DNA of 64,000 bases from Cucumis sativus (Eukaryota > Streptophyta > Magnoliopsida > Cucurbitales > Cucurbitaceae), in contig NC_026656.2 in assembly GCF_000004075.3 (NCBI RefSeq), positions 13,144,001 to 13,208,000 on the forward strand, in the 5' to 3' direction. The notes beneath the pieces are model-generated. The model saw only the letters and a list, made by a program, of their open reading frames with translations. It did no database searches and was not told the origin of the DNA. Position 1 is the stretch's first letter. Each line of letters starts with the position of its first letter. Shown here one piece after another: positions 48,590 to 60,948 of this stretch. The position numbers and the translations under genes were made by a program.

Positions 48590-50023
48590 ATGGCTTCCTC
48601 TGCCCCGCATTTCATCTCTCTCATTTTCACACTCCTCCTCTTACTCCCCACTTCCCGAGCCGCCACATTCACCTTCGTCAACAGATGTGATTTCACCGTC
48701 TGGCCCGGCATTCTCGCCAATGCCGGCAACCCCACTCTCGGCACCACCGGTTTCGAACTCCCCAAAGACACTTCCCGTTCTTTCCTTGCCCCCACTGGCT
48801 GGTCTGGCCGTTTCTGGGGCAGAACCTCCTGTAACTTCGACGGATCCACTTCTGGATCCTGCCTTACCGGTGACTGCGGCTCCGGCCAACTCGAATGCAA
48901 TGGCGCCGGAGCAGCCCCACCAGCAACTCTCGCCGAGTTCACTCTCGGAGCCGGCGGGATGGATTTTTACGATGTCAGTCTAGTTGATGGCTATAACCTA
49001 CCCATGATCGTTGAAGGAACTGGTGGGTCGGGTCAGTGCGCTACCACGGGTTGCTCCACGGATCTGAACCGTCAATGTCCGCCGGAGTTGAGGGTCGGCG
49101 AAGGAGATGCGTGCAAGAGCGCGTGTGAAGCGTTTGGGACTGCAGAGTACTGTTGCAGCGGCGCGTACGGTTCACCCAACTCTTGTAAACCGTCGGTGTA
49201 CTCAGAAATGTTTAAAGCTGCTTGTCCTAAATCGTATAGCTACGCTTACGATGATGCTACGAGTACATTCACTTGTACCGGTGCCGATTACACCATTACA
49301 TTTTGCCCTTCTTCTCCAAGGTAATCCATACCTTGTTCTAAGTTTCTTCAATTTCCCCTGTTTTTACTGTCATAATATGAGATTACTGATTGATTTAGTT
49401 TAGTATGAAATGTTATGGCCCAGATAAATATTAGATCGAAATGATTGAAGGAATTTGCTTTAGCTTTAGCATCTGGGGTTTCTGACACTCTGTTAAATCT
49501 TCATTTTGTTTATTTAACTGATAATGGAGGTTTTATATTAATGCCAATCCCATACTGCCAAAGATTCTCTTTCAAGTGATCACTAAAGAATATTTATGCA
49601 TTTTAATATATTAAAACTTCTGCTTCAACAAAGAACATGACACTAAAATTATATTAACATGTGGGGTCATTCATTCCAACTTGATGCAGCCAAAAATCAT
49701 CAAGTTTCCCTACTCCAACAACCCCAGATACAACATCACAAGGTTACGGATCTGAAACGGGGATAGAGTCGGAGTCAGGATCGGGATCGGGATCAGGATC
49801 AGAGTATGGGATGGGTTATTCAGGAGCATCTGGAACTGATATGTTAGGGAGAGGTGCTAGTACGGGATCGGAGTCGGGGTCAGGATCTGGGGAAGCTATG
49901 CTAGCAGATGGGTCATGGTTGGCTGGTTTGGCTATGGGAGATTCAGCTAGAGCAGTTTCTCTTCCATCCATTATATTGTTTTTAGTAACATTTTTAGTCA
50001 TTTTGAGTTCTCTTTTCTTGTAG
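48590..50023 (+). CDS. Thaumatin-like protein B with GPI-anchor-like C-terminus
   Basis: Exons 48590-49320 and 49690-50023 give 354 aa. The start at 48590 (MASSAPHFISLIFTLLLLLP) gives a clean signal peptide ending near SRA. An in-frame ATG at 48467 would add 41 residues in front of it and is less likely. The thaumatin domain spans about residues 25-243 with 16 cysteines and the motifs CLTGDCGSGQLEC, LAEFTL, DFYDVSLVDGYN and SYAYDD. Exon 2 encodes a Ser/Thr/Pro then Ser/Gly-rich linker (two SESGSGSG-type runs) and ends in a hydrophobic segment, LPSIILFLVTFLVILSSLFL, with no charged residue after it, the classic layout of a GPI-attachment signal. Expected at the outer face of the plasma membrane or in the wall. 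The donor reads AG|GTAA, so a retained intron ends the protein right after the last cysteine region. It is a paralogue of gene A, on the same strand 9.4 kb downstream of gene A's stop codon. Confidence 0.92.
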
Positions 50024-50841
50024 CCTTCTTCAGTTTCCTCTCAACTTATGGATTCAGCTTTGTTATGTGAAATTGAGTAAGGAAAGGATCTTCCCCCAGA
50101 TTGTAAAATGCCATCTTCTTGAACGATTCATTTTCTATTTAGTTTTTGGAAGTGTTTTAGTTCAAGTGTTCTTTTTAGTTTGGGTTTTTGTTATTCCTTT
50201 CTAAAGCCATTTTCTCATTATTTTATTTCCCTTTTTGAATGTCTTATAATTAAGCACATTGCTTGTGGTGTGAACAAGTTGACAATGGCTGGTTTTTCTT
50301 CTTTTATCAGATAGGATTTCTTGGCCTGTAATGCAAGTTAAAGGTCACAGCTTTGGCTTTTTTTGTGCCTTTCATCTTAGCTAAGGAGAAAAAAAATTGA
50401 AAAAAGATGCCACTTTTCAAAGCCCCTTTAGTTCATTTTGATTTAGTGGAATGTGAAAACTTGTTAAGTTGCTGGTTGAATAAACTGGCGGTGGAGAAAA
50501 ATGAATCACCGAAGTTGGGGATCGAATCTGCTGTGGAAAAAGGTTGAAATTTGGATAAGGGAATAGAATCAACTTGTTAATTTATCCTGTTCGTGTTTTG
50601 GAGCAAGAGTCATGTTTCAAAAAAGCTTGCATTGTATTTGTATTTATGTTATTTTTTATATAGTTAACACATTGTTAGTAATCCACGTGAATATCTTCGT
50701 CAATTTAACTTTTTTGTTTGTTTGTTTATTTGTCGAACACCTAACAACTTATGAAGCTCTTTTGAACTCTCAAGTGAAACAGTTTATTTTCTGTAGAAAT
50801 AGTAATCCTTTACTATTCAACTTCAAATTGCAACAGTTTTT
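50024..50841. other. Intergenic region between convergent thaumatin-like B and GH10 genes
   Basis: The 3' UTR of thaumatin-like gene B (T-rich, to about 50240) and that of the GH10 gene from the right. The 79-codon frame at 50612-50851 is low-complexity and shows no domain. Nothing else is seen. Confidence 0.55.
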
Positions 50842-53800
50842 CTACAACTGAATGCTGAAGTGTTTAGTTTCATCCCCAACTGAGACAGGGAAAGTTGAAG
50901 CAGCACTTCTGTTATCATACTTAACGCTTACTTCATATTCACCCAAAAAGCCATAAAAGCTAAAGGAACCATGGTTATCGGTCCGAGCTTCAATATCTCC
51001 AGTTTTCCATTCCTTCAAGAGCTTGTCGACCACATCGCCAGTTGGGAGGTTCTTAAAGTTGGCGTCGGTCAAGCACATTTGGTAGCAACCATTCGGATCC
51101 AGCGCCGACCACAACAAAATCCCACCTACAGCAGGGTGTGAGAAACCTTCCCTCAGCACAACTTCCAAATAAGAAGCCTGCAAAGAGAGTTTCATGTCAG
51201 ATGGAAAGAGGGGGAAAAAATAGAGGGTCAATTGCCCTCCTCTTTCATTTGTCTAATAGTAAGTCAGGTTTGGACTATTTAAGTATCGTCTTTTAGTTGC
51301 AGTAAGTTGGACCCCCCAATTTCATTGGATTATTAGTCTAATAATAAGTCTCAATTGAGTTGATAACTCACTCAATCTAGGTCTTCAATTATAATAGTGC
51401 CACTTTCCAACTATTATAATCTATCGTTAACTATAATAATACTAATTGAAATCCTTATTTGTTACGTAATTTATCATTTCCTACATATCTTTATCTTCCT
51501 CTTTATTATGGCGTCACTATCTTTCATCATGACTAAAAAATAGTCTTCTCACATAACATAGTGTTATCACATACAAAATAGGAAAACTACTAGTTATAAT
51601 AACCAACTCCATACCCGGATGGCTCCATCAATTTCTTTGTCTTGTTATTCTTTCTACCGATGTTTTAAAAACCCCAAGTTTTGAAAGCTATAAAAAGTAG
51701 TTTAGAAAAGTATGTTTTTGTTTTAAGATTTTGATTAAGAATTCAAATGTTTCTTTAAGAGCCGGAAACAAATAAATTTCAAAAACATAAAACTAAAAAG
51801 AAAATTGTCATCAAGAAAAGTCTTAAACTTTGAAAGTTGTCTATTAAATCCTTACACGGAAAGAAGTTTCAAGAGACCTTAGGTAACTTGATAAGATTCC
51901 AACCGTACATTATTTAAAGATTATGTGAGTGAGGAAAATGCAAGCATAGCTTTGTGTGTTATGTTAAACAAACTAGTCAAACTTATAAACAGCAAATACA
52001 ACTTTTAAACATTGAAAAAATTGTCACTACCTATGAACATTTCTACTAATGAATGAATGTGTTATGGCAATAGAACTTCTAAAGTACCTGTGTTTCTTGA
52101 CCCAAAGAATGGCTGATATCAACTTCCGTGAGCCAAATTGGAAGGTTGAGAGTAGCCAATTTGTCTAAGATGGCTCTCATAAGAGGTGGGTTAGGAATAG
52201 TGAAATGACCTTCCAATCCAATCCCATCCATTGAAACCCCATTTCTTTTAAGTTCTTTAAGCCTATTAATGTAATTGTCAACAGTTGATTTCACATCACT
52301 GCAAGTCTCCACCACATTGAATTCATTCATAAACAATGTAGCCAATGGATCAATCTCGTGTGCTGTTTTATAGAAATGCAATGTTGCATTAGCACCAAGG
52401 CTCTTCTCATAGAAATCAAAATGCAGCATTTCATTGCTCACATCCCAATGTATGAACTCATCTTTGTATCTACTTAACAGCCCCTTTATCCGTGAATCGA
52501 CCGCCGATTTCAGCTCCTCCCCAGTTAGGTTTTGGACCCACAGGGGTGTGTACTTCGGATCCTCCCAGAAGATGTTATGGCCTCTGGCGGTTATTTGATT
52601 CGCACGAACAAATTCCAACATTCTATCAGCTGTTGTGTAGTTCAGAACCCCTGGCTTTGGCTCTGTGGCATACCATTTTAGTTCATTTTCAAAAACTGCT
52701 GCATTGAATCTCTTCACAAACCAATCCTAGTAATGGGGTTTTGAAACAAATATGAGATATTGTATCATGAAATTCCAACATATTGGTTTACGAAATGGAT
52801 AAAAAAACGAACACGTTTGCAGATTGTTTAAGTATAATTACCTGATAAGGTAAGTTCCCTATGATGGATTTTGCAATTGCAGATCCAAATGCGAAGTCTT
52901 TAGAGATTTGCTTTACATTAATCAATGCTCCTTCCAACCTCCCTCCTTGTTTATCAGAAACGTGAACTGTAACAGCTCGTTTCCTCACCTGTTTCGTTTT
53001 GAATTATCGTAATAAAATCGACAAATAAAGAAAACAAGAAAGCATAAATAATAAACATCAATACAAAGGTTTACATGGTTCGATAACAGTGCTACATCCA
53101 CGTGCAAAGAGACAATAGTTTTATTAACAGAGAGGAATGTCATATAGTACAAAACTAACATTATAGATTTAAAGCAATTCACTTAGCAACCAAAGGAGGA
53201 TTGATTGTGTCAATAATGCTCTAACTTACACTATTGATTGTGAGTTGTTGATTTACTCTCCACTCTTCTTCTGTAAATGGCTGTAAAGAGGCATTATCTA
53301 TTGATATATTGGCATCTCCCTCATCAAAAATCTGTAAGAGAAAAAGAATTCAATCAACACCCAATTATAAAGTAAAATTCAAACGTCTTTTGTTCATGTC
53401 AAGGAATAGATAATCAAAGATAATCCAAAAACATAAACAATAAAGAATCTACACGGAGATTTAGGTAGTCGCTAACAATGCATTAGTTACATCTACGAGG
53501 CATTAGTTACATCTACGAGGAAAGGGTGAGAGCAGTTTGTAGAGATTTCATACAATGCACTATGGATAAGATCGTAAATAAATAACATAAATAAGAATAC
53601 AACGTAGATTTCAAGGTATTGTAATGATTAATCTTTATTCTCCTCATACCTGAAAGAATAGAATAGAGAAATTTGAAGGCAAGTTCATGAAGAATCCACC
53701 TTTGAGAAAAGACCAACAACCATGCTTTGCCAAAACAGTGCCAATGCAATTGTAAGTTTCATTCTCCATCCTGAGGCTTGCTCTTACAACACTTGAAACT

Positions 53801-54500
53801 GCCCCTCCTAATTTCACCCAACCTATCACCAAACCCCGAAAACACAACAACAAATTGGGCTATGAATTAGCTGAGTTCTCATTTCCAATCCCAAAAGAAG
53901 AACAAGAGACCTACTGTTTTTCTTTTTTTATGCAACAACTCTGAAACTGGTATATCGACCTCTAAGAAAGAAAGTCATGCTAATTATTGGCTAGTTAAAC
54001 GTGAAACTTACTTGAAAAGGAATAATAGGTTCTGGCAGTGAGATTGTGCAAGAGAAATGCAGGTGAATAGATAGCATTTGAAGAGTCTCCAATGGATTGA
54101 ATACTCAAAGCTTGATTTTTGAGGATTCCTCCATTGTATAGTGGCTTCTCCGGACGTAATTTACACTATTCAAAGAAACCCCATTTGAAAAAAGAGCTCC
54201 ATTTCATTAACAGAAGAAAAAAGTATCAAATTATAAGAAACAAACATATTGTAATGAAATATTATTACCTCAGTATGAGCTGTGTAATCGTATAAAGGCC
54301 CATCTGCCAAAAAAACAAAACAACCCCACAAAAAGAATAAGAAGAAACTTTAAGAACACACAAGATTTTTCCAAAGAAAATGAGAGAAAAATCAGAGATT
54401 TGGGAGAGGAGATACCATATGAATGAACAAGAACAAGAAGAAGAGGAAGAAACAGGAAGATGAAAAGGAAAAAAGTAGAGAAGGGATGAAGGTTTCTCAT
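50842..54500 (-). CDS. Secreted CBM22-GH10 endo-1,4-beta-xylanase, 8 exons
   Basis: Exons on the minus strand: 54500-54416, 54303-54269 (35 bases), 54165-54012, 53822-53650, 53331-53230, 52988-52842, 52726-52088 and 51177-50842; 556 aa, in frame with GT-AG borders throughout. Exon 1 encodes a hydrophobic signal peptide (28 codons). Residues about 50-190 are a CBM22-type carbohydrate-binding module (LSIQSIGDSSNAIYSPAFLL, SWVKLGG). The GH10 barrel follows, with ENELKW near 245, RGHNIFWEDP, WDVSNEM with the acid/base Glu at 331, GIGLEGHF, and WLTEVDIS with the nucleophile Glu at 433, ending with GGILLWSAL. Both catalytic glutamates are present, so hydrolysis or transfer on wall xylan is expected in the apoplast. 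A C-terminal beta-rich tail ends in FSIQL. Introns 4 and 5 carry copies of a dispersed repeat. The family is At4g38650-like from memory. Confidence 0.94.
53057..53150. repeat. TTTACGTGGTTC-family dispersed repeat, copy in GH10 intron 5
   Basis: CAAAGGTTTACATGGTTCGATAACAG, GCTACATCCACGTGCAAAGAG and AGAGAGGAATG occur in order, matching the copies at 53450-53640 and 57225-57365. Confidence 0.45.
53450..53640. repeat. TTTACGTGGTTC-family repeat with a 20-bp tandem duplication, GH10 intron 4
   Basis: ACACGGAGATTTAGGTAGTCGCTAAC is followed by a perfect duplication of CATTAGTTACATCTACGAGG (53481-53500 and 53501-53520), then GGGTGAGAGCAG and ATAAATAACATAAATAAG. The order matches the copy at 57225-57365. 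The 20-bp duplication is exact. Confidence 0.6.
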
Positions 54501-57224
54501 GGTGCAATGAAAAAGAGGGAAAACTGGAGGGTTTTAAAAGAAAAGAAATGGGTAATGGTAGAAATAACTCCAACTAACATTTTCATCTCATATCCAAACT
54601 ACTGACAAAGTCACAAAGACAAAGACCGAGAAAAACTATTTGAACAAATATTTAAAAAGTGTGTTAATTATGAAAATCGAAAACATATGGGAGCCATTCG
54701 TAACAATTTAGAAAAGAAATCACGAGGGGAACAGCGAAGAATCTGTCTGTGGGTAAGCAAAATCTGTACACAAGCTTTTTCTTTAAACAATAGTTCATGT
54801 GACTCTTGCCATATAAAGACAGAATTTTTTGCCTTGTTTCTTTGTTCATTAAACTTCTGATTAATATAATGTTAGTCGCATGATTTGCGTTTCTTTTGAC
54901 GTATTATATAAAAATCTTTGTCTTTCTTCTTCAACGTTCATATGATTTTGTTTAAAGTTAAGTTTTGGTTTAATTGTTATGTTTATATGATGGTTTGTTT
55001 TAGTCCATTTCTTATCTTATGCTTTATGCTTAATGTTTAATGTTTAATGTGTGTGATCCTCTTAGAACATCACTCCATCATCATTTGATAAATAAACTCA
55101 TCCACTCTCTCATTCAATGAATAGGTAAATAGGTGTAGTTTAGTCGTAATTGACATTCACTACTTCTTTTTTGTTGGAGGTTCAAATTCTTCTACCGGAT
55201 TATTTTACTTAAAGATAAAATTTATTATTGAGAATTAAATTAACCTCAAAATGGACTAGGGATAGTCCTCTAGTAACTTTTCGATAATTTCTTAATAATC
55301 TTTCAATAATGGTATAATATCACTTATTACTTGATTTTTTATATTTTTATATTTTTATAAATATTTGAATTTTCTGAACTCTTGATTATCTTGAATTAAA
55401 TGAATGTTAAGTTGGTTTTAAAAGATTAGTTTGATGGTGGATATTAGGGATTTTAATTTGGATTCAAGGGAAAATTCAATGGATTTTGAATTTAAGATAT
55501 TAAATATATATATTGAAATATATTTAATTAGAAAAAACTTGATTAATTAATGAGGAAATAGAAATTATTAAATACATGATATATATTTAATTGAAGGAAA
55601 TCTTGGATAATTAATGAGGTTAAGAGAAAGTATTAAATATGGGGTTTCAAAAATAACAAAATATAGTAAAATTTCCAAATGAGTTTGGAAAGAGGTTAAT
55701 GAATTTTATTATATTTTTGAATTTTTTGAATTTTTTTTTAGAAAATATGTTAAACTATTTACATAAATAACATAAAAAGAAAAAGGTATCAATTTATATA
55801 ATTAATAATTTTTATATCATCAATAATAGATTTTTATCAACATTTTTGTTATAGTATCACCAATAATAATAAATATAGGAGTTTTTTCAAAAATAGAAAA
55901 AACGCCTAAAGTTTCAAAAACCTATTTATTTTATAATTAAAAATTCACTTGATTAATTAGTATTATTGAGCCCTTAAGTTTAGCCTTTTTTATGTTAATA
56001 AAAACAACAAAATCTTGAGAACATAAGTTTTTTTTTAAGTACAATCACAAGGGTTTCCATGTGAACAGTGTTCACCTTTTTTATATTTTATTATATTTTC
56101 TTTGTGTGAAGTTCTTAATTATTTGGAAGACTTTTTACAACTAAAAAGTAAAAATTTAATTTAGTGATAGCAATATAGTACTTGATTTTTGTTGTTGCAC
56201 TTCGTCTTGTATCTCATGTATCTTATACTTGATAATAGTGTTCGCATAACGAAAACACGTTAGTAGACGAGTCGCGAATCACGCTCTCTTTGTGGAAATA
56301 ATATTCGTTTTCATAATAAAATAATCGAACAAAGGCCTGTATATATAGAAGTGGGGAGGTAGAGGCAACCAACGATCATAAGGTTAAAAGACCAAGTCTT
56401 AGCAACAAATATATATACATATATTATTATTATTTTATTTCTCCTCTCCTTGCCACGCTCCATGGAGGACCATGAATGAATGAATGAGTATATGAGGAGA
56501 CTTCCAATAGCAATGTGGAAATGCAAGTTTTGAATAAAATAATAATAAATATATCTTTGTCAAAATTTTCATTCAACAATATTCTACTCAAATTAGTTAA
56601 TATTTACGACCACTTCTAAGACTTTCATAATCTCAATTACTTGTGTATTATATCATACTCAATAAATAATAATAAAAAAGTTAACATAACCCTATTTAAA
56701 ATAATTTTCAAAACAAATTTCATACTACTTAATTCAAATTCTTTTTCAACATCTAAATTTCCTACGATCAAGTAAACATGGTAAGAAACAAAAATTCAAA
56801 GAATTATGAAACGTAGTCAAATCGTTGTCGTTTTATATGTACAAAAGAAGAATAAATGAGAAGCAAGGAAGGAAAAACTATAAATATATAAAAATAAGAT
56901 TTGATTTAAAGAAAAAAAAAAAGAATGATAATTGTTTGGCATAGTGTAGCCCTAAGAGTTGGGGTAGTGTTGTATGTTAGAATGACACCTTTGAAAGATA
57001 GGTAGAGAGACAAGGAAATAATAATTAGGTTAATGAAGCCATAAGTTGTCTGGAATCCTATTTCCAAGTGGACAACACTTCAACCCATTTGTTTCTCTTT
57101 GACATTGAAAGACACCCAAAAAAAATAAAAAGAAAAACTAAATTGTAGGGTCCAATCGAACTTTTTGTGTTAAAAAAAGTCAATAAATAAAGAAAATAGA
57201 AAACGTAAAGTACTTGGAAATCAA

Positions 57225-57365
57225 TACATAAAAATTTACGTGGTTCACTAACAACTGGTTAGCTACATCTACAAGTAGAGAGAGAATGATCGATACTTCT
57301 AAAGTTAAAGAGTTAATACACTGTTAAAATCATAAATAACATAAATATGTTAGATAACATATTCA
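57225..57365. repeat. TTTACGTGGTTC-family dispersed repeat, intergenic copy
   Basis: AATTTACGTGGTTCACTAAC, GGTTAGCTACATCTACAAGTAGAGAGAG, then AATACACTGTTAAAATCATAAATAACATAAATA. It shares the order of motifs with two copies inside the GH10 gene. Confidence 0.5.
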
Positions 57366-57747
57366 AAACATTCAAACACTCAGTATTATTGTAATTCTAA
57401 ATTATTTTTTGTTCGTATATACTATAAACTTGTCAGTACCACATTATTTTAAAAAGTACATTGGCGTGACACATTATACCAATTTATGTAAGATGATGGG
57501 TCCCAACCCAAATTGCCCATTCCTTTGATGGATGGAGATGGAAGAAGTTTTCAAGTTACAAAGTGGGTTTGGTTTAGTGAAGTGTTGGGAAAGGCAATAG
57601 CCAATTGAAGGAGTTTCAATGTTTTTTTAGTGTGGCTCACATGAAATTGTGAATGAATCTCTCTTTGGCAATTGGCATGCCATGTCCTATATATAATTAT
57701 ATACAATATAAAAGGGACCATTCTAAGCAAAAGCATGGGAGAAAATG

Positions 57748-57749
<2 letters not shown>

Positions 57750-57794
<45 letters not shown>
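57750..57794. repeat. (TA)n microsatellite
   Basis: Uninterrupted alternating AT of about 45 bases. Confidence 0.9.
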
Positions 57795-57796
<2 letters not shown>

Positions 57797-58719
57797 TAAA
57801 CTCCACCATTTGTTTCATCAATGTTTTTTTCTTTTTCACTTCATGTTGAAGTTTTCATAATTGCCTTCTCACCATTTTCCCATCCATTCATTCACATGGA
57901 CCAAAACTTGAGTGGAGATACATTATCACAACTATATACTACATTTCATGCACAAGCCTTTTCCCTCTCTTTTTCACTTTTCACTTTTCCAACCAGGCTG
58001 CTCTACAAGTTGTATTACTTAACATTAATGTTAAATAACCAGGATTGTTTTGATGCTTTAAAACAACGTTAAATGATCCACCGTCAAGAACAAAAAAAAG
58101 AAAACTCTAAAATTTTAAAAGTGTCAATTGTAAGACTATTATTATTGTTTCATATTAAAAAATATAGAGTAACGCGATTTTTTACGTAAATATTTTCTAC
58201 AATAATATGATATTTTGTCAACTTGGGGCAGATAAGCTCCAGTGGCTTAATTTTTTGTTTTACCTAAGGAGCCTTATATCAATAGAAATATAGTTCTAAA
58301 ACTCCATACCAACCCATCTATGTGATCTAACTTTTAAATTATTTCAACATATATCGTTTGTTTTATTACTATAGAAAAGTTTCTAAACATTCTTTCACCA
58401 CATATGAACTTTTATTTTTAATAATGTGATTTTAAAAAATAATGTCAAAAATAGAGTATGAGAGAAATATTGACAAAAATAAGATAACGAAGTCGTGGAC
58501 AGAGTTCACAACTTCCATGAGTTGTCACTTACATCACACATTCTTTATTCTTTTTCTTTTTTCTTTATATATAAATATTAAATATCCCAACATCCAATTT
58601 TCAATCTTAAAAATATTTTTCCTTATTAAATTAGTGTCATCTTTCCAATTTTAATTTTATTATTTTGTTCATAAGAAAATAATAAAATTGAAATTGAAAA
58701 GGTGATGTTACTCGAATAA

Positions 58720-58883
58720 CCCCATTACTCGGACTATTCAACCCATATAATATGAGTTGGATTGGGTTAGTTGAATTGTGGGTTGAGCTGAGTTGAAAAT
58801 TTTAATTGTTTCGAATTGGATTGGGTCTCGGGTTGTGGTTGAAAATTTTGGTTCAACCCAACCCACCCCAACCCATATTAATA

Positions 58884-58946
<63 letters not shown>

Positions 58947-59290
58947 ATGAAAGTAAAGTTATGAGTATTTTGTTAAACGATCGTGTATGAAATTAAACAA
59001 TCGTAAGGAAAGTTAACCGATTGCGTAAGAAGTAAACAATCGTTTGTAGGTAGAAAACTACATGATCCCGTAAAAGGGTAAACGGCGTTTAGCTTCTAAG
59101 TGATCATTGGGTTGAGAATGAAAAATATATAATAATAATACAACCTAACAACACAACCCAACCCAATCAATATTTTACAGGTTGAATTAGGTTGAGTTAA
59201 AAAATTAATTCGGGTTGTCAACCTAACCAATCCGAAAATTTGGGTTGGATTGAGAATATATCTCAACTCAACCCAACCTGGTTAGGATAT
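58720..59290. mobile_element. GGGTTGGG-family element with a central (TA)n tract, copy b
   Basis: Left arm: GAGTTGGATTGGGTTAGTTG, GGATTGGGTCTCGGGTTG and CAACCCAACCCACCCCAACCC. The centre is a (TA)n run of about 58 bases (58885-58943), followed by several copies of a TTAAACGATCGT-like word (58973-59045). Right arm: ACAACCCAACCCAATC, GGGTTGTCAACC and CTCAACTCAACCCAACCTGG. The arms are roughly complementary, so it is an imperfect inverted-repeat element without coding content. The plant telomere repeat (TTTAGGG) is not what is seen here. Confidence 0.5.
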
Positions 59291-60948
59291 TTAATATATC
59301 TGTAAAAAAAAAAAATAATAAAGAATTTGTGATATGTAACAAGTTATAGAAGTTGTGGACCCCATCCACGATTTGTACGTACAACTTATAGACTATTCCA
59401 TTTAAATTTGAGATTTGAATGAAGATAAAAAAAAAGAAAGAAAGATAGAAAGAAAAACTATCCCTTTCAACCTTTTGTTTTTCTTATTTTATAATTGTGT
59501 CATTAAATAACATGGTAATTCATTCCATACATTAATAAAATCAAGTGGTGACTCCATTAGAGGGGTTTTGTTTTGAAGTTTATGTTGTTTTAGTGTAGAA
59601 TGAAGACAAATTTCCCACCATGACTAACCTTCAATCACCAACTTCGTAGCATAGACTAACGATCATCCTAGTGGACAATTCTAAAGATCATCTCTAAATC
59701 TTATTACATCTATCAATCCAATGAAGAACAACTCAACTTAACATATACTTGGATAAAATAACAGTGAATAGTATATAAAACTAATTGTATTACATAATAG
59801 TAGTTTAATACACTCATGACTTTACTTTTAGTTTCAGTCAAAAGGCTTTAAATCATTAACAATATTTATTTCCTTTTATGTACTAATCATCATTATTTTA
59901 TCTAATTCGTGTCACCTTTTCAACACCAACACCAACAACCACAAATGATAACCTATAATTTAATAATATGCTATATTTATAATTTTTTAAAACGTTGTTT
60001 TATTCTTAATTATTATTCATTGATGAAACTATCATTTAAAATTTTTCAATAGAATAATATGTGTGTGAAGCCCAACCCAATTGTCAGTTTTTAGAGCCCA
60101 AACTTTTGACCCAACTTGGCATTTTCCTTACATTTCAATAGATTTATAATAATACCCACAAAAAAATGTATAAAATTTATTTAAATTAAAGTTTAGTTCT
60201 AAAAACTTTCATGGTTTGTATTTGTTTAGTCCTAACCCTTTAAATTTTAAAATTGTAAAATCAATTATAATCTCAATGAAGGAAAATTTTAAATATATAT
60301 GACGTTTTAATTGTTGTTCTTTAGTGTAAATATGGTTTTTTTTTTTAATAACATCAAAAGAAATAACCCTAAATATTATTATCCTTCCTAATTCTCTTTT
60401 GGTTCGTAAATCTTTCATTTCTTATTTTACCAAAAAAACATTTACCTCTTTTACAACTTTTCTTAATATACCAATTTGAACATAAACTTTAACCATTTTA
60501 ACATATTTTAAACCTCAAACTTAATAACTTGTATTCTCGTGAAATCCAAGATTTTGAAATTACTAAAGTCAAATTTAAAGTTTAAAGAGATAAAATTAGA
60601 CGTTTAGAGTTGAAGTTTATACTCAATTATTATTAACTTTTTCTTTCTTCAAATGATTATGACTCCATCACATGTCACTCTAAAAAAACATGGTAAAATC
60701 AATTGCAATGTATGAATTAAATATGTATTTTATTGTTTAAGAAAAAAATCATGATTAAAAGATTACAAATCTAATTACTCATTACACAACAAGGGTAAAT
60801 AGATAATTCCAAAACTTGCTTACACAATCTTTAATCACATTGTTTCAAACAATTCAAAAAGAAAAAGAAAAACTATATATATATAATGGAGGATGTCATT
60901 GGGTAAAAATTCCCATCAATCCACCAATTAATTATGAAATTGTGCTCA

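Larger units (their letters stand above)
54501..60948. other. Intergenic region between GH10 and NFD4-like genes
   Basis: Begins with the GH10 promoter (minus strand). Mostly AT-rich. Short frames (54423-54605, 56311-56526, 57551-57736, 57821-58072, 58442-58654) show no domain. At 55640-55870 there are words of repeat family 1 (ACAAAATATAGTAAAATTTCC, TATAGTATCACCAATAATA). The separately listed elements lie at 57225-57365, 57750-57794 and 58720-59290. At 59335-59400 GTTGTGGACCCCATCCACGATTT resembles the start of the inverted repeat at 32395. The rest shows nothing. Confidence 0.5.

Noticed and set aside
48316..48942. 208-codon frame on the minus strand over thaumatin-like gene B
   Set aside because: It is antisense to a clear thaumatin exon; its length follows from the GC-rich codons of the sense strand, and it has no domain.
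58720..59290. GGGTTGGG repeats taken as interstitial telomere sequence
   Set aside because: The plant telomere unit is TTTAGGG; these words differ and are arranged as an inverted-repeat element.
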